Assembly (NCBI GenBank): GCA_025200525.1
Contig: CM045762.1
Location: 76,381,217 to 76,445,216, forward strand
Source: Camellia lanceoleosa
Lineage: Eukaryota > Streptophyta > Magnoliopsida > Ericales > Theaceae
Direction of reading: 5' to 3'
DNA: 64,000 nt
Shown here: piece by piece, positions 48,226-58,741 of the stretch
Numbering within the stretch: the first letter of the stretch is position 1
Layout: every line of letters starts with the position of its first letter
The notes under the pieces: model-generated
Databases searched by the model: none
What the model was told of the DNA's origin: nothing
The model's input: only the letters and a program-made list of their open reading frames with translations
Program-made: the position numbers and the translations under genes

Positions 48226-49428
48226 TTACCCTCCTAGGTGTGCTTATTTTCTTGCCGGTAGTTGTTTTTTACGGTGATTCGAACTGGTGTATGGTCGCTT
48301 CATTTGGCAGCTCTTTGGGAGTTGGAGCTTGAGGATGATCATTGGGTCGATTTGGTGGTGAAGTTCCGTCAGAGTATGCCCGGATCAGTCCGGCGCTCAT
48401 TCGTGCACTCTTCTCCGTGTGAGAGTTTGAGGGTGAAGAGGAGTCAGAGGGTAATACTTTTGGGTGAGGCTATGTGAGTATTTTGGTGGTGGCAATGAGT
48501 TCGAAGATCCGTTGGGTGATGTATTAGGGGTGAGTTAGCGGTGGGTGGTGTCTTCGGCAGAGGTGTCGAGTGGCGGTGTTGATCTTGCTGTGGGTCGTAT
48601 GGGTGGGAGGTGAGCTGCGGTGGGTGTATTCAAGGGGAGTTTTTCCTGTCCGATGTGGAGTCATCTTAAGCAGGGTATTCTCGGTGTTGGTTGTGTCGTG
48701 TTCCAGAGTAGCAAGGAGTAGCAGCATAGGTGTGGAGTGGTTGGCGTGTTTGTGTGTGCGTGTGGGTGTGTTGATCAGGGCGTGATCTTGAGGGAGTGGG
48801 GGCTGCGATGGGTGTATTCTGCAGCGGCAGAGGTGGTGGCGTGGTGGTTGAAGCGCCTGGTCAGGTCGTTGGGGGGAGTGGGGCCGGTGGGGTGTATTCT
48901 CACAGGGAGATGAAGTAGGAGTTTTCCTGTCCGATGTGGAGTCATCTTCAGCAGGGTGTTTTCGGTGTTGGTGTGACGTGTTCTCGGCTAGGAGTAGCAA
49001 CATAGGTGTGGAGTGGTTGGCGTGGGCAACTCTGGCGTGGTTGGTGGTTTGAAGAAGCTTAGGGAGGCGTGGGCGGCAACTAGGTGTGGAGTGTTCTTGT
49101 ATTGCGAGCTAGCTAAGCGTGTGGATTGATTGAATAGATTGTAGGTTGGGTGTTATAAATTTGGTTTGGTGTTGGCAAAATCGAGATTTGGTAGGGTGAT
49201 TTTGTGGGGGTATCTTGTATTTTATTTTAGTTAAGTTCTTCTTAACTCTTTTGTAAAAAAAAAAAAAAACGAGAGGTCAATGGGTTGGTTGTATGGATGC
49301 GAGTAGCAGTAGTAGGGGTATTCTTATACTTTCCGAATCTCTCTCGATGCATTTCATCTACCTGTACTTTTAATTTCATGCTGTTAAATGAAATTTTTCT
49401 TTGCCGATCAAAAAAAAAAAATCTGAAC
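48226..49428 (+). mobile_element. LINE-like / retroposed insertion ending in poly(A)
   Basis: A GC-richer 1.2 kb block interrupts the duplicated flank and ends TTTCTTTGCCGATC plus a run of A (49410-49421), a terminus common in plant L1-type LINEs. An earlier A-run lies at 49256-49269. The flanking sequences 'caccatacgctcattt' and 'attagcattagtcaataaag' are contiguous, apart from about 24 bp, in copy 1 near 8712-8760, so the insertion came with a small target deletion. Internally a ~270-bp segment is repeated ('gtccgatgtggagtcatctt' near 48649 and 48930). The open frames on either strand show no reverse transcriptase motif. Confidence 0.65.
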
Positions 49429-49851
49429 ATTAGCATTAGTCAATAAAGAATGATATAAATGATATTTCCCATATATATAAATAGATTTTTTCTATACATT
49501 TTTTTACATGAATGATGCGACTGTTTGCCATCATTTCATTCAAATGGTTTATAGTATTAAAACACAACACTCACATTATTCTAGATGTATTTTTTGAAAA
49601 ATAATTAGATTGTTTAATTTTGAGTTTTCAAAAGTAGTTTTCTGAGTTTTCAATTTTATTTTATTTTTTTTGCATTTTTAATGATTGTTCAAAATGTTTT
49701 AATAATTTTTTTTTAATTTTTAGATCAACTTAATCTTAATATACTTAAAAAGTAAAATATTTGTACAAAAATCTTTGAAAAATTCATCGAATACAACAAA
49801 ATATGAAAATGTATTAATTTTTACTTTTTCTTCTATATTTTTCTGTATTTG

Positions 49852-50110
49852 CACTATAAAAAATTAGTTATTTAGAGACTAAATTTTAGAGACCAATTGA
49901 ATTTGGTCCCTAAAAGCAATCTTTTAGGGACAAAAAGATAACTTGTGATATTCCTGTAGAAATGCTTCATTGTTTGTTGTAAAATTCTTCAGAAATATTT
50001 AGAGAGAAATTAATTTGGTCATAATTGAGATTTAGAGACTAAATATTTTGATTATTTAAAAATGGACAATTAAAAAGCGATCATTTTTATAGCTGAAACT
50101 ATTCCAATCC
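49852..50110 (+). mobile_element. CACTA-like end
   Basis: Starts CACTATAAAAAATTAG followed by 'agagactaaattttagagac', 'aatttggtccctaaaag' and 'tttagggacaaaaag', repeated GGTCCCTAAA/TTTAGGGAC-type motifs resembling CACTA subterminal repeats. The segmental duplication ends exactly here. No opposite end found. Confidence 0.45.
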
Positions 50111-50145
50111 ACGGGGATCAAACATTCCTTTGCCCTAATTTTGTA

Positions 50146-50148
<3 letters not shown>

Positions 50149-50193
<45 letters not shown>
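50149..50193 (+). repeat. (CT)n microsatellite
   Basis: About 22 CT dinucleotides. Further CT tracts lie at about 50413-50448 and 50830-50860, and an (ATT)n tract lies near 50519-50545. Confidence 0.95.
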
Positions 50194-50196
<3 letters not shown>

Positions 50197-50408
50197 TGAA
50201 ACTCGATGTGAGAAAGTGGATCATGAAAATCGATTTATCATTTACTCATTACCGGTAGATCTGTTGAACATATGAGATGTTAAGCTTCAATCAGTAGATC
50301 TATCATTTTTCACACACGCGCGCGCCCATACACACACACACATATCATGAAGTCTGTGGTTTGATTCTTCAACCTCATCACTTTTTTTTTTTTTTTTTGT
50401 AGATTTGG

Positions 50409-50452
<44 letters not shown>

Positions 50453-50828
50453 ACTCATATGTACGTGTATCTATAGATCTATGAAGAACATAGTAATTAG
50501 TTCTCGTTTTTGTTCAAATTATTAATTATTATTATTATTATTATTTTTAAGTAACTAGACTTCTTGTTCTTTGAAAGGTAGGGTTGGTTTTTTGTTTTTG
50601 GTTGTTTTGTTTCTAGATTTGAATAGGACTTCGTTACTTTTCTGAGGTTTGTTTTTGTGTTCTTACTCTTATTTTTTTACATCAATTACTAATATGAATT
50701 TAGACTAAACAAAGTTCTACTTCTCTCAAAGATCACTGCATGATTTTTTTTTACTAATTTTAAGTAACTCTTGTTTCAAATTGATCTTATTGTTTCATCG
50801 TCTTGTCTGATTCAATGGCTTCGACGAT

Positions 50829-50864
<36 letters not shown>

Positions 50865-51290
50865 CTCTGCATCTGCCTCAACTTCAGCAAGATAATCGCA
50901 AGGTACCATTAACATCAATCCACTGGTTAATTTTACAAAATTTCCAATTTTGTGTGATTTTCTTTTCATTTTCCCTATGTTGTATGTTGAAAATGAAGTA
51001 TAAAAAAAATCTATGAATTTAAGTTTGTATTAGCTTTACTTCAGTGAAGTCCTTCTATTCTATTAGGTCACAATTGTGAAGCTTATCTAAAATTTTTAAG
51101 CATCACTTTTTTTATTTTCCCTTTAGCAACTAAACTAGAACATTAACGCTACGTTTGGGAACAAACTAAATTAGCCAAAAAGGTAATGCATTCTCTCTAA
51201 TTTTTTTCGCATATCTTTATGTAAAAAATTAGGAAAAAAAAAAAAAAAGCCAACTTCCAAACGAATCCTAAGATGTATAGTAAATCACGA
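50194..51290. other. Non-coding, microsatellite-rich stretch
   Basis: Two more CT tracts and T-rich, intron-like sequence. The open frame at 50771-51016 mainly translates a CT repeat. It may be the 5' part of the broken gene that follows, but no exon is recognisable. Confidence 0.4.
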
Positions 51291-53299
51291 CATTCTAGTT
51301 GAACATGCAAAATTGAAGCTGGAAGGCTCTAATCATGCTACTTTCTTGAAGGAGAAAAGTAATCCCTTCACCAAGACTAAGGTAATTATGGACTCTTTCA
51401 GTTGATGTCAGTGTAATTTAGTGTGAATTTAGTAACTTTAGCCTTTCATTACATCTTAATACAGTGAAAATTGCTTAATAAATCCAATTAAATTTATGTA
51501 TGTGTGTTTCAAAAGCAAGGACCATTGGTCTCTATTGTGTTTGCCAATTTACCACCACTTTACCTCCATCCCCAACCAAACAAATTATTGTTTCATAGTA
51601 ATTTCTTTGTTTCTTTTTTGTCACAAATTGAAAAAAGTCTTTGAAGTTGCATGGCTCCTAATTTTTTATTATCCTTGTAATAATTTTGATAGATAAGTTC
51701 TTCTTTGTCAGATTTGTATTTTGATTTTCATCAAGTTTCATTTCTTATGGATTGCAGATTGAGATGGAGGTACTTGTGAAGTGTAGAGGAGACCCCACTG
51801 AAGAAAATAATTATTTTTTGAATTATTTTGTGGTTCTAGTAGCACTAGACTGTCTGCATCATCATCATCATCATCATCATCATCTGCTAGCAAATCCTAC
51901 CATTTCAATGCTGGGGCTAGCTTAAGTGTTGGCAATGACGGTATTTATGATGACAACGAGGGCACTGCTGAATTCAAGAGGAACGAGCTCTCTTGTTTCA
52001 GAGGTTTGGTCTTGGACATCGCTTACAGGTCTGTTTTCTTTATTATTATTATTATTACTCTATTTATGGAAGTATGAAATAATGTTCATCTAGGGGTGTC
52101 ACAAATGACTCAAATATTTTCCTAGTAGTCCGTCCTGTATAAAGGACATTCTCTATGCCATACAAGTTCAGAAGATCAATAAACATAGAAATATATTTAT
52201 CCATTGGAAGAGTTTGAGCTCTTGATTATGTACGCTATTTGTGGTTTTGGGTTTCAATACTTGTGGCTGCTTGCTTCTCTTGTAATCTCTATCAGTAGCC
52301 GAACCAGAATTTCAACCTCAATGGTGCCAACTTGGTGTCCCATTCCGAATCCCCCATCAACGAATTGAATATGGTTGGATTTCATATCAATTTCATCAAA
52401 TAATCAATTACAACACAAATTATGATAATATATATATATATTCCCCCCTCTCAAAAACCAATAATTTCAGCTTAATTTGATCACATTACATTTTAGTTAT
52501 TTCATCTGTTGTTTGCTTATTTTTGAATGATCTTTCTTGTTCCAATGGCGTTCCATTTTTGTTATTTGTCTTTATATTGAATACATAACTGTTACTTGTA
52601 ATTCTTAGTGCATGAATTCTTGGTGCTCAAATGGTTGAAGATTCAAAAATCTTGCTGGAAGCTTTGGCTCTTTCATTTCTTTATTATTTATGTAATAGTA
52701 TTTGGCCATTTCATTTCTTTATTATTTATGTAATAGAAGGGTCCAATTGATTGTGATTCTTTTGTTAGGCCTGTCAATGTTGTCTGCTGGAAGCGTGCTA
52801 TCTTTTTGGAGTTCATGGAAAAGGTTCGACTTTTTGCTCACAGATTCAACATTGATGTTTAGGCACTCTATTATATTCAACTGTTACATCTATCATTTTA
52901 GTTGGTTTCTTAAGTTAATTCATTCTTTAAAGGCAATTTTGTATATTCCAATATGACAGGAAAATAATTTATCAATTGTATGTAAAAGATAAAATAGAAG
53001 TGGAAACCTAATTGCCTGTTACATATTAAATCTTATGGTTATATTAGGTTGTTATCTATCTAAATTGCTTTTTATATAAATATGCTGCATTTAATCTTTT
53101 GTTGATTGATTTCTTGTTGGATCATGAACATGCCTAATCCTTATATGTGACATATATGAATGGATACCAATGAAAAACACCATTGTATTTTAGTTTAAAA
53201 TTTCATGTCGTCATTTTTTTACAGGCTGATGTTCTATATTACTATGATCAAACTGTAAACTCTCCTAGTGGATCCTTCTACATACTTGTTGTACTAAGG
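51290..53299 (+). pseudogene. Broken gene with exons resembling an HNH-endonuclease-domain protein
   Basis: Exon-like blocks with GT/AG borders occur in order. About 51290-51381 encodes 'VEHAKLKLEGSNHATFLKEK' and runs into GTAATT. 51758-52028 starts after TTGCAG; its second half encodes a Ser run (TCA repeat, 51859-51888), 'KSYHFNAGASLSVGND' and 'FRGLVLDIAY', ending at a GT donor. 52769-52823 encodes PVNVVCWKRAIFLEFMEK in matching phase. 53225-53299 encodes ADVLYYYDQTVNSPSGSFYI. The last three read like the N-terminal half of plant organellar proteins with a C-terminal HNH nuclease domain. The HNH part is missing: a copia LTR begins 139 bp into the next intron. Within 51758-52028 the first and last parts are in different frames, so there is also a frameshift or a missed intron. 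Whether the first exon belongs to the same gene is unsure. Confidence 0.6.
51859..51888 (+). repeat. (TCA)n trinucleotide repeat in a coding relic
   Basis: Nine to ten TCA triplets encoding a Ser run in the frame used by the following exon sequence. Confidence 0.9.
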
Positions 53300-53438
53300 G
53301 TATGCAATTAAGGCACATTCATTGTTGATTAGATTACTACAAATTTCTTGGAATTCAATCATTGCTACACATCCTCTCATCATTGTCTGATTGTTTTTCT
53401 CTCGTTTTGTTGATTTGGTTGTTCTTAATCTCATTTTT

Positions 53439-53758
53439 GTTGGGTCGGTGGACCCTAATAAGTACTATTCACTCAACCCTACGATTTTTGGGTACTTTCG
53501 TAATTTCCATGTTGCTTCCGTGTAACCCTAATTCTATACTTATAAATAGATTAGGGGGCAACTCTTTTAGGTTAAGAGAGAATTGTATTTTTTTGATCAT
53601 AGTGAAAATCACAGCAGCCGTGGACATAACCCTATTCTGGGGTGAACCACGTAAATCCTTGTGTTCTTGTGTGTGTGATTTGTTTGATTCGCCAATTTCT
53701 TTCTTGTTTATTATTTTGTGTCTCACCGATCTTGGTTAGGAAAGGTCAATTCCTAATA
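53439..53758 (+). mobile_element. 5' LTR of a TNT1-like copia element
   Basis: Starts TGTTGGGTCGG and ends near CCTAATA. TATA-like CTTATAAATAG lies near 53539-53549. It is directly followed by TAGTATCAAAGC (about 53761-53772), which matches the initiator-Met primer-binding consensus TGGTATCAGAGC with two G-to-A differences. Confidence 0.75.
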
Positions 53759-53791
53759 ACTAGTATCAAAGCATTGGTTTGAGTGGAAGCG

Positions 53792-56250
53792 ATGGCTACA
53801 GATGAAAAGGTTAGAATCGATAAATTCAATGGCACAGATTTTATCATTTGGAAGATGCAGATTGAAGACTATTCGTATCAGGAAAAACTGTATGAGCCCT
53901 TTCAGGGACGAAACCAGAAAAGATGAAGGATGATGAGTGGACTCTTCTTAATAACCAAGCGCTAGGTGTTATTCGGCTAACGTTATCTCGTAACGTTGTG
54001 TTTGACATAGTGAAGGAGAAGACTACAGCGGGTCTCATGGCGACACTCTCAAACATGTACAAAAAACCCTCTGCCTCAAATAAAGTTTATTTAATGCGTA
54101 GATTGTTTAATCTGAGGATGACAGAAGGTGCTTCAGTGGTTGAGCATTTGAACGAATTCAATATTGTGGTAACATAATTGAGTTTTGTATCTATCGAATT
54201 TGATAATGACGTTAGGGCTTTGATTCTTCTATCTAGTTTGCTAGAAAGTTGGAATGGTACTGTAATGGCAGTAAGTAATTTTTCAGGAAAAGAAAAGTTG
54301 AATTACAATGATATTCGAGATTTAATTCTGAGTGAAGAGATTCGCAGGAGGAAATTAGGAGAAACATCAGGTTCTGCCCTGAATACAAAAGGTAGAGGAA
54401 GATCAGTAGGAAAAAACCCGAACTGCAACAGGTTAAAATCCAAACATAGAAGCAAGTCAAAAATTGGAGAGGGACGGAGTTGCTGGAATTGTGGAAAGAA
54501 GGGACATCTAAAGGGAGATTGTCCGACATTGAATAAGAACAAAGGTGATCAAAATCAGAAGTTTGCTAATGTTGCAACAGAGGAGATTTATGATGCTTTG
54601 ATGTTGAGTATTGACAGCCCTCTTGAATCTTGGGTTTTAGATTCTGGGGCATCATTCTATTATACTTCACAGAGGGAAATCATGGACAATTACATTGGTG
54701 GTGATTTTGGGAAGGTTTATTTGGCTAATGATGAACCGTTGAAGATTGTGGGTAAAGGGGATATAACAATCAAGTTGCCAAACGGATCTATATGGAAAAT
54801 ACAGAATATCAAACATGTGTCTGGTTTGAAAAGAAACTTGATTTTTGTTGGATAACTTGATGACAAAGGTCATGTTGTAACCTTTGTGGATGGTTTGCGG
54901 AAAATCACCAAAAGAGCCATGGGCACCATTTACATGACTATGAACAACAGGGATGCAGTAGTAGTTGCTGGTGAGAAGGAAGACCCAAATCTGTGGCACC
55001 AAAGGCTTGGACATATTAGTCAAAAATGAATGAAGGTACTTGCATCTAAGGGTAAACTGTCAGATTTGAAATCAGTGGACATTGACTTTTGTAAGGATTG
55101 TATCTTCGGTAAACAAAAGAGGGTCAGTTTTCAAAGGATGGCAGGAAACCGAAGTCAAAAAAGTTGGAGTTGGTTCATACAGATATGTAGGGACCTGTAC
55201 TAGTTTCATCTCTTAGAGGATCATTATACTATGTTACCTTTATCGACGACTCAACGAGAAAGGTATGGATTTATTTTCTGAAACATAAATCTGAAGTTTA
55301 TACTACTTTTAAGAAGTGGAAAGCCTTGGTAGAGACTGAAACAGGTCTAAAAATTAAGTGCTTGAGATCAAATAATGGAAGGGAATATGAGGACAATGAG
55401 TTCAAGAAATATTATGCAAAAAAGTAGAATTAAAATGGCGAAGACTGTTCGAAAGACACCTCAACAGAATGACATTGTAGAAAGCATGAATAGAACTCTA
55501 AATGAATGTACTAGAAGTATGAGGATACATGTCGAATTACCAAAGATGTTTTGGGCAAATAAAGTTAACAATGCAGTATATTTGATTAACCGTGGTCCAT
55601 CTGTTTCATTGGATGGAGAGCTACCAAAAGAAGCTTGGTGCGGTAAAGAGGTAAATCTTTCTTTTTTGAAGGTATTTGACTGTGTTTCATATGTGCATAT
55701 AAATTCTGTTATTAGAAGTAAACGTGATCCGAAATCTGTTAAATGTACTTTTATTGGATATGGCATTGATCAATTTGGTTATCGGTTTTGGGATGATAAA
55801 AATTGAAAAATTATCAAAAGTAAAGATGTCATATTTAATGAGAAAGTAATGTATAAGGATAGGGATAAGTCTGCATCTGAATCTGAATCTGAATCTGTTA
55901 CTTGTCATGAGCATGTTGAGTTAGAAGAGATTAGTGAGAATGATTTGAATAGTAGGATTTAGAATAATCCTGAAAATCTTATTTCATAAACTGAGCCACA
56001 TATTCCTACTCCTAAGTTGAGACGGTCAGAAAGAGAGTCTAAACCAACACAACGTTGGTCTCCATCTTTACATTCTTTGTTGTTTTCTGATGGGGGTGAA
56101 CCCGGAAGTTATGATGAGGCTTTACAGGTTGATGATTCAATCAAGTGGGAGTCAGCTATGCAGGATGAAATGGATTCACTCATGGCAAACCAGATATGGG
56201 AGTTGACTGAATTACCAGTGGGTAAGAAAGCTTTACAAAACCGGTTCTAA
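53792..56250 (+). pseudogene. Decayed copia gag-pol (TNT1-like), truncated at RT
   Basis: Gag begins MATDEKVRIDKFNGTDF at 53792 and shifts frame near 53900. It continues 'ALGVIRLTLSRNVVFDIVKE', a zinc knuckle CWNCGKKGHLKGDC (about 54480-54522), protease WVLDSGASF with intact DSG (about 54630), GAG-pre-integrase (LWHQRLGHIS, about 54990), integrase fragments and its C-terminal part (55375-55806, 'SKRDPKSVKCTFIGY'), and the beginning of RT ('WESAMQDEMDSL', 56017-56250). It then stops where a Tat-type LTR fragment begins. There are at least eight nonsense codons (54175, 54853, 55027, 55188, 55804, 55960, 55987 and a start-proximal one after the frameshift) and two frameshifts. Most of RT, RNase H and the 3' LTR are absent. 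Confidence 0.85.
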
Positions 56251-56903
56251 ATGAAACTAGCCGAGTGTAAATGGCAGTTCACTCAATGAGGCACGGCCGG
56301 TTCTAAATGGAACCAGCCGAGTCTAAAAATATGTATTTTAGGCCCGACTTTAAACGAGCATATCTTTCTCATCTGGACTTAGTTTTAGGTGATTCTGGAG
56401 TAGCCCCAGAAGTCTAATTTCCAATGGTGGTAGCCTCACATCTAAGTTCTAAGTTTACAAAGAGATATGCCTAATTTAGTGAAGGCTGTTCATTCTTTCT
56501 CAACGGTTTGATGCCTAACTTTTTCCCCAACTAGTTTTCTTCCCTCCCCTTCTATTTCCTTCAACTCCAAACCTATAAATAAGATGCTTTGAAAGATTTT
56601 CAAAGAGTTCACCTCCTTTCTATGTATCTCCACTTTGTCCTTACTCGGTTTACCAAAAGTGCAATGTTTTAAATGAAATGCGAGCCTCGGAACATCGTAG
56701 AAATATTTGGAAAACTATTTTGAAAAAGAGAGTTTTAATATCTAAAATAGTTTTGCCAAAATGGGATGTAAGGTTTAGGATTATAGCTTCAATCCAAATT
56801 TCTTTGCTTAGAATTCAAATGATTGCACAGTATAACTTTCATCATTTGGTATTTGGAATAAAGCGCCAAAGTCTTAAGGGCTGTCAAAAATGGGGTGTCT
56901 ACA
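56250..56903 (-). mobile_element. Tat/Ogre-type LTR fragment
   Basis: On the minus strand it starts TGTAGACACCCCATTTTTGA at 56903, the same start as the LTR at 30861, and shares 'gacaaagtggagatacat', 'tgaaaatctttcaaa' and 'cttatttataggtttggag'-like text with 31130-31220. It abuts the truncated copia RT. The internal direct repeat CCGGTTCTAAATG (56252, 56288) lies at the junction. Confidence 0.65.
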
Positions 56904-58150
56904 GAAATATGCCGATGTAATTCCTGAGACTATTGTGTTGGATCCACCCAGCTCTACTTTTGTACCAAACCCCACTATTTACTTTGACTGCTCCTCCATT
57001 GGTGAGAGGCATCTTGCTTCTACAATGGATGTATCTTTTAGACTTAACTTGCCCAAGGTCAAAGTTGTGTCTAGGAGTCATCCCATTTTGAAGATTCCCC
57101 TTTGATTTGTCGGCCCCATTCTACCAAGACACAAATATTAGGAGGCCAAATTGTTGAGGTCCAAGATGTTGAGATAAGAGAAGATGTGGCTATTGACCTC
57201 AACATGGCTTCACCCAGTTTGTCCCACCTTGCAAAGGCTATGGTTGGCTTGGTTTCTTCTACCGCCAACATTACCATTGCCACCATTGGGGCTTCAGGCC
57301 CTACTATTTGAGCCACTTCAGATTCGCTAGACTTAACTCGCTTTCCTAAAGTGCCCATTGAACTCGGGAGGTCATGTGACTTCTTTGTGGGCATGGACAA
57401 CACTGCTGTGTCTGATTTAAATACTAGGGACCTCAATGTTGGTGATTTGGTCATAACTCAGTGAAAGATTGGTTAAGCATATGGTTTTATCTCGTGAACT
57501 TAGCTCTTCTGGTCATTTCCCTATCTCATTTCATTCAAATGCCGCCACAAACGCTGGGGGACAATCTTCTTCTGGTCAAGTCCATCATTCTTAAACTTAA
57601 GGTCGTTCTGTTAGCCTCCCTCATTTGACCTGAGTTAGTGGCACTATGGTGGGATCTCCCTGTCCTTCTGCTAGAGCCCTTTTTTTTTGAATTATTGGGT
57701 ATCTGCTAAGGCTGCTCCTATGCTTGTGCATATTCAGGCCTTGCACTTGAGACTTTTACTTCCTTCAATGTTCCAGGGTCTATGGTGCAGATCGCTTTGC
57801 TGGAGTCTTTTGTTGATTTCGTTCACTACCTTGCTGCGAATGAGGTCTTGACAACTTCTAGGAAATTTGTGGAGAATGCTGAGGCAAACCTTAGCGGCTT
57901 TGAGACAACATGTCTCAACTTGTCATGGACAAAGGCCAAACTTCATGAGGTTGATGGTTTTTTAAAGCATTCTGATAATGTGGCCATGATTGCTTCCTTG
58001 GAGGAGACCATTGAAGACTGCCAGTGCACTCTAGAGTAGCATCGTTAGAACTTGGATTGGCTCAAAGAGAAGGAAGCTGCCTTAATTACCCAACTTCCCC
58101 AAGATGTGACCTTGATAGACTCATTGATGAAGGGCCTGATATGATGTTAT
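56904..58150 (+). pseudogene. Decayed coding relic of unknown family with coiled-coil tail
   Basis: Three open pieces in the plus strand (56890-57105, 57102-57311, 57782-58039) have protein-like composition and lie in a GC-richer stretch. The last, 'ALLESFVDFVHYLAANEVLT' to 'EETIEDCQCTLE', is followed after a stop by 'LDWLKEKEAALITQL', a Lys/Glu/Leu-rich probable coiled coil. It vaguely recalls the C-terminal tails of plant mobile-domain proteins, but I do not truly recognise it. Several stops and frame changes make it non-functional. Confidence 0.35.
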
Positions 58151-58741
58151 CTTTCTTTTCTTCTTTTCTCCTTCCATTTTTTGTTTTTGAATGAATGTAA
58201 TGCATACTTCTCTCTATCGTTTGTGGAACAATCTTTTTTTTTTTTTTTTAATGGAATATCAAGTTTGTTCTTAGGATACCATCTTCTGTTTGTGTGTTTT
58301 TGTAATTATTTTTGTTTTTTTTACTATCTTCCTTTCAAATCTTTACATAGAAAACAAAAGTAAAATTTTAGTCACAGCCATGACTCAAATAATAGAAAAC
58401 CCTTAAACATAATTACAACAAAAGTAAGGCAAATTGTCATGAGCAACTTGCAGGCAATTTCTGAAATTTTACCAAGTAGGGAAACATTTTTTCTTCTCTA
58501 TATCTTAAATATAAAGAACTATCAACAAGGGCACTCAAGGAAAAAATTCCTTTACATACTTAGCATTTACAAGACCAGTTCTAGATCTGTCTATAACACT
58601 CGAATAATACTATACTATTATTCATTTTTGAATGCCTTAAGCCAAATTAGTTGTCTTATTATATAAAATAGTTAAATTAACGCTTGGAAAATATCATAAT
58701 TAATAAGTTTTGGGACAAACTTCTATTTAGAAGGGAAGAAA
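58151..58741. other. Non-coding AT-rich stretch
   Basis: T- and A-rich sequence with no supported gene; the small open frames have no recognisable content. Confidence 0.5.

Noticed and set aside
48524..49003. 159-aa minus-strand frame rich in His/Pro/Thr
   Set aside because: It is the antisense of a GT-rich, internally repeated LINE-like block; composition explains the open frame.
50771..51016. 81-aa frame with a Leu/Ser run
   Set aside because: Half of it is a translated CT microsatellite and the rest is intron-like T-rich sequence.
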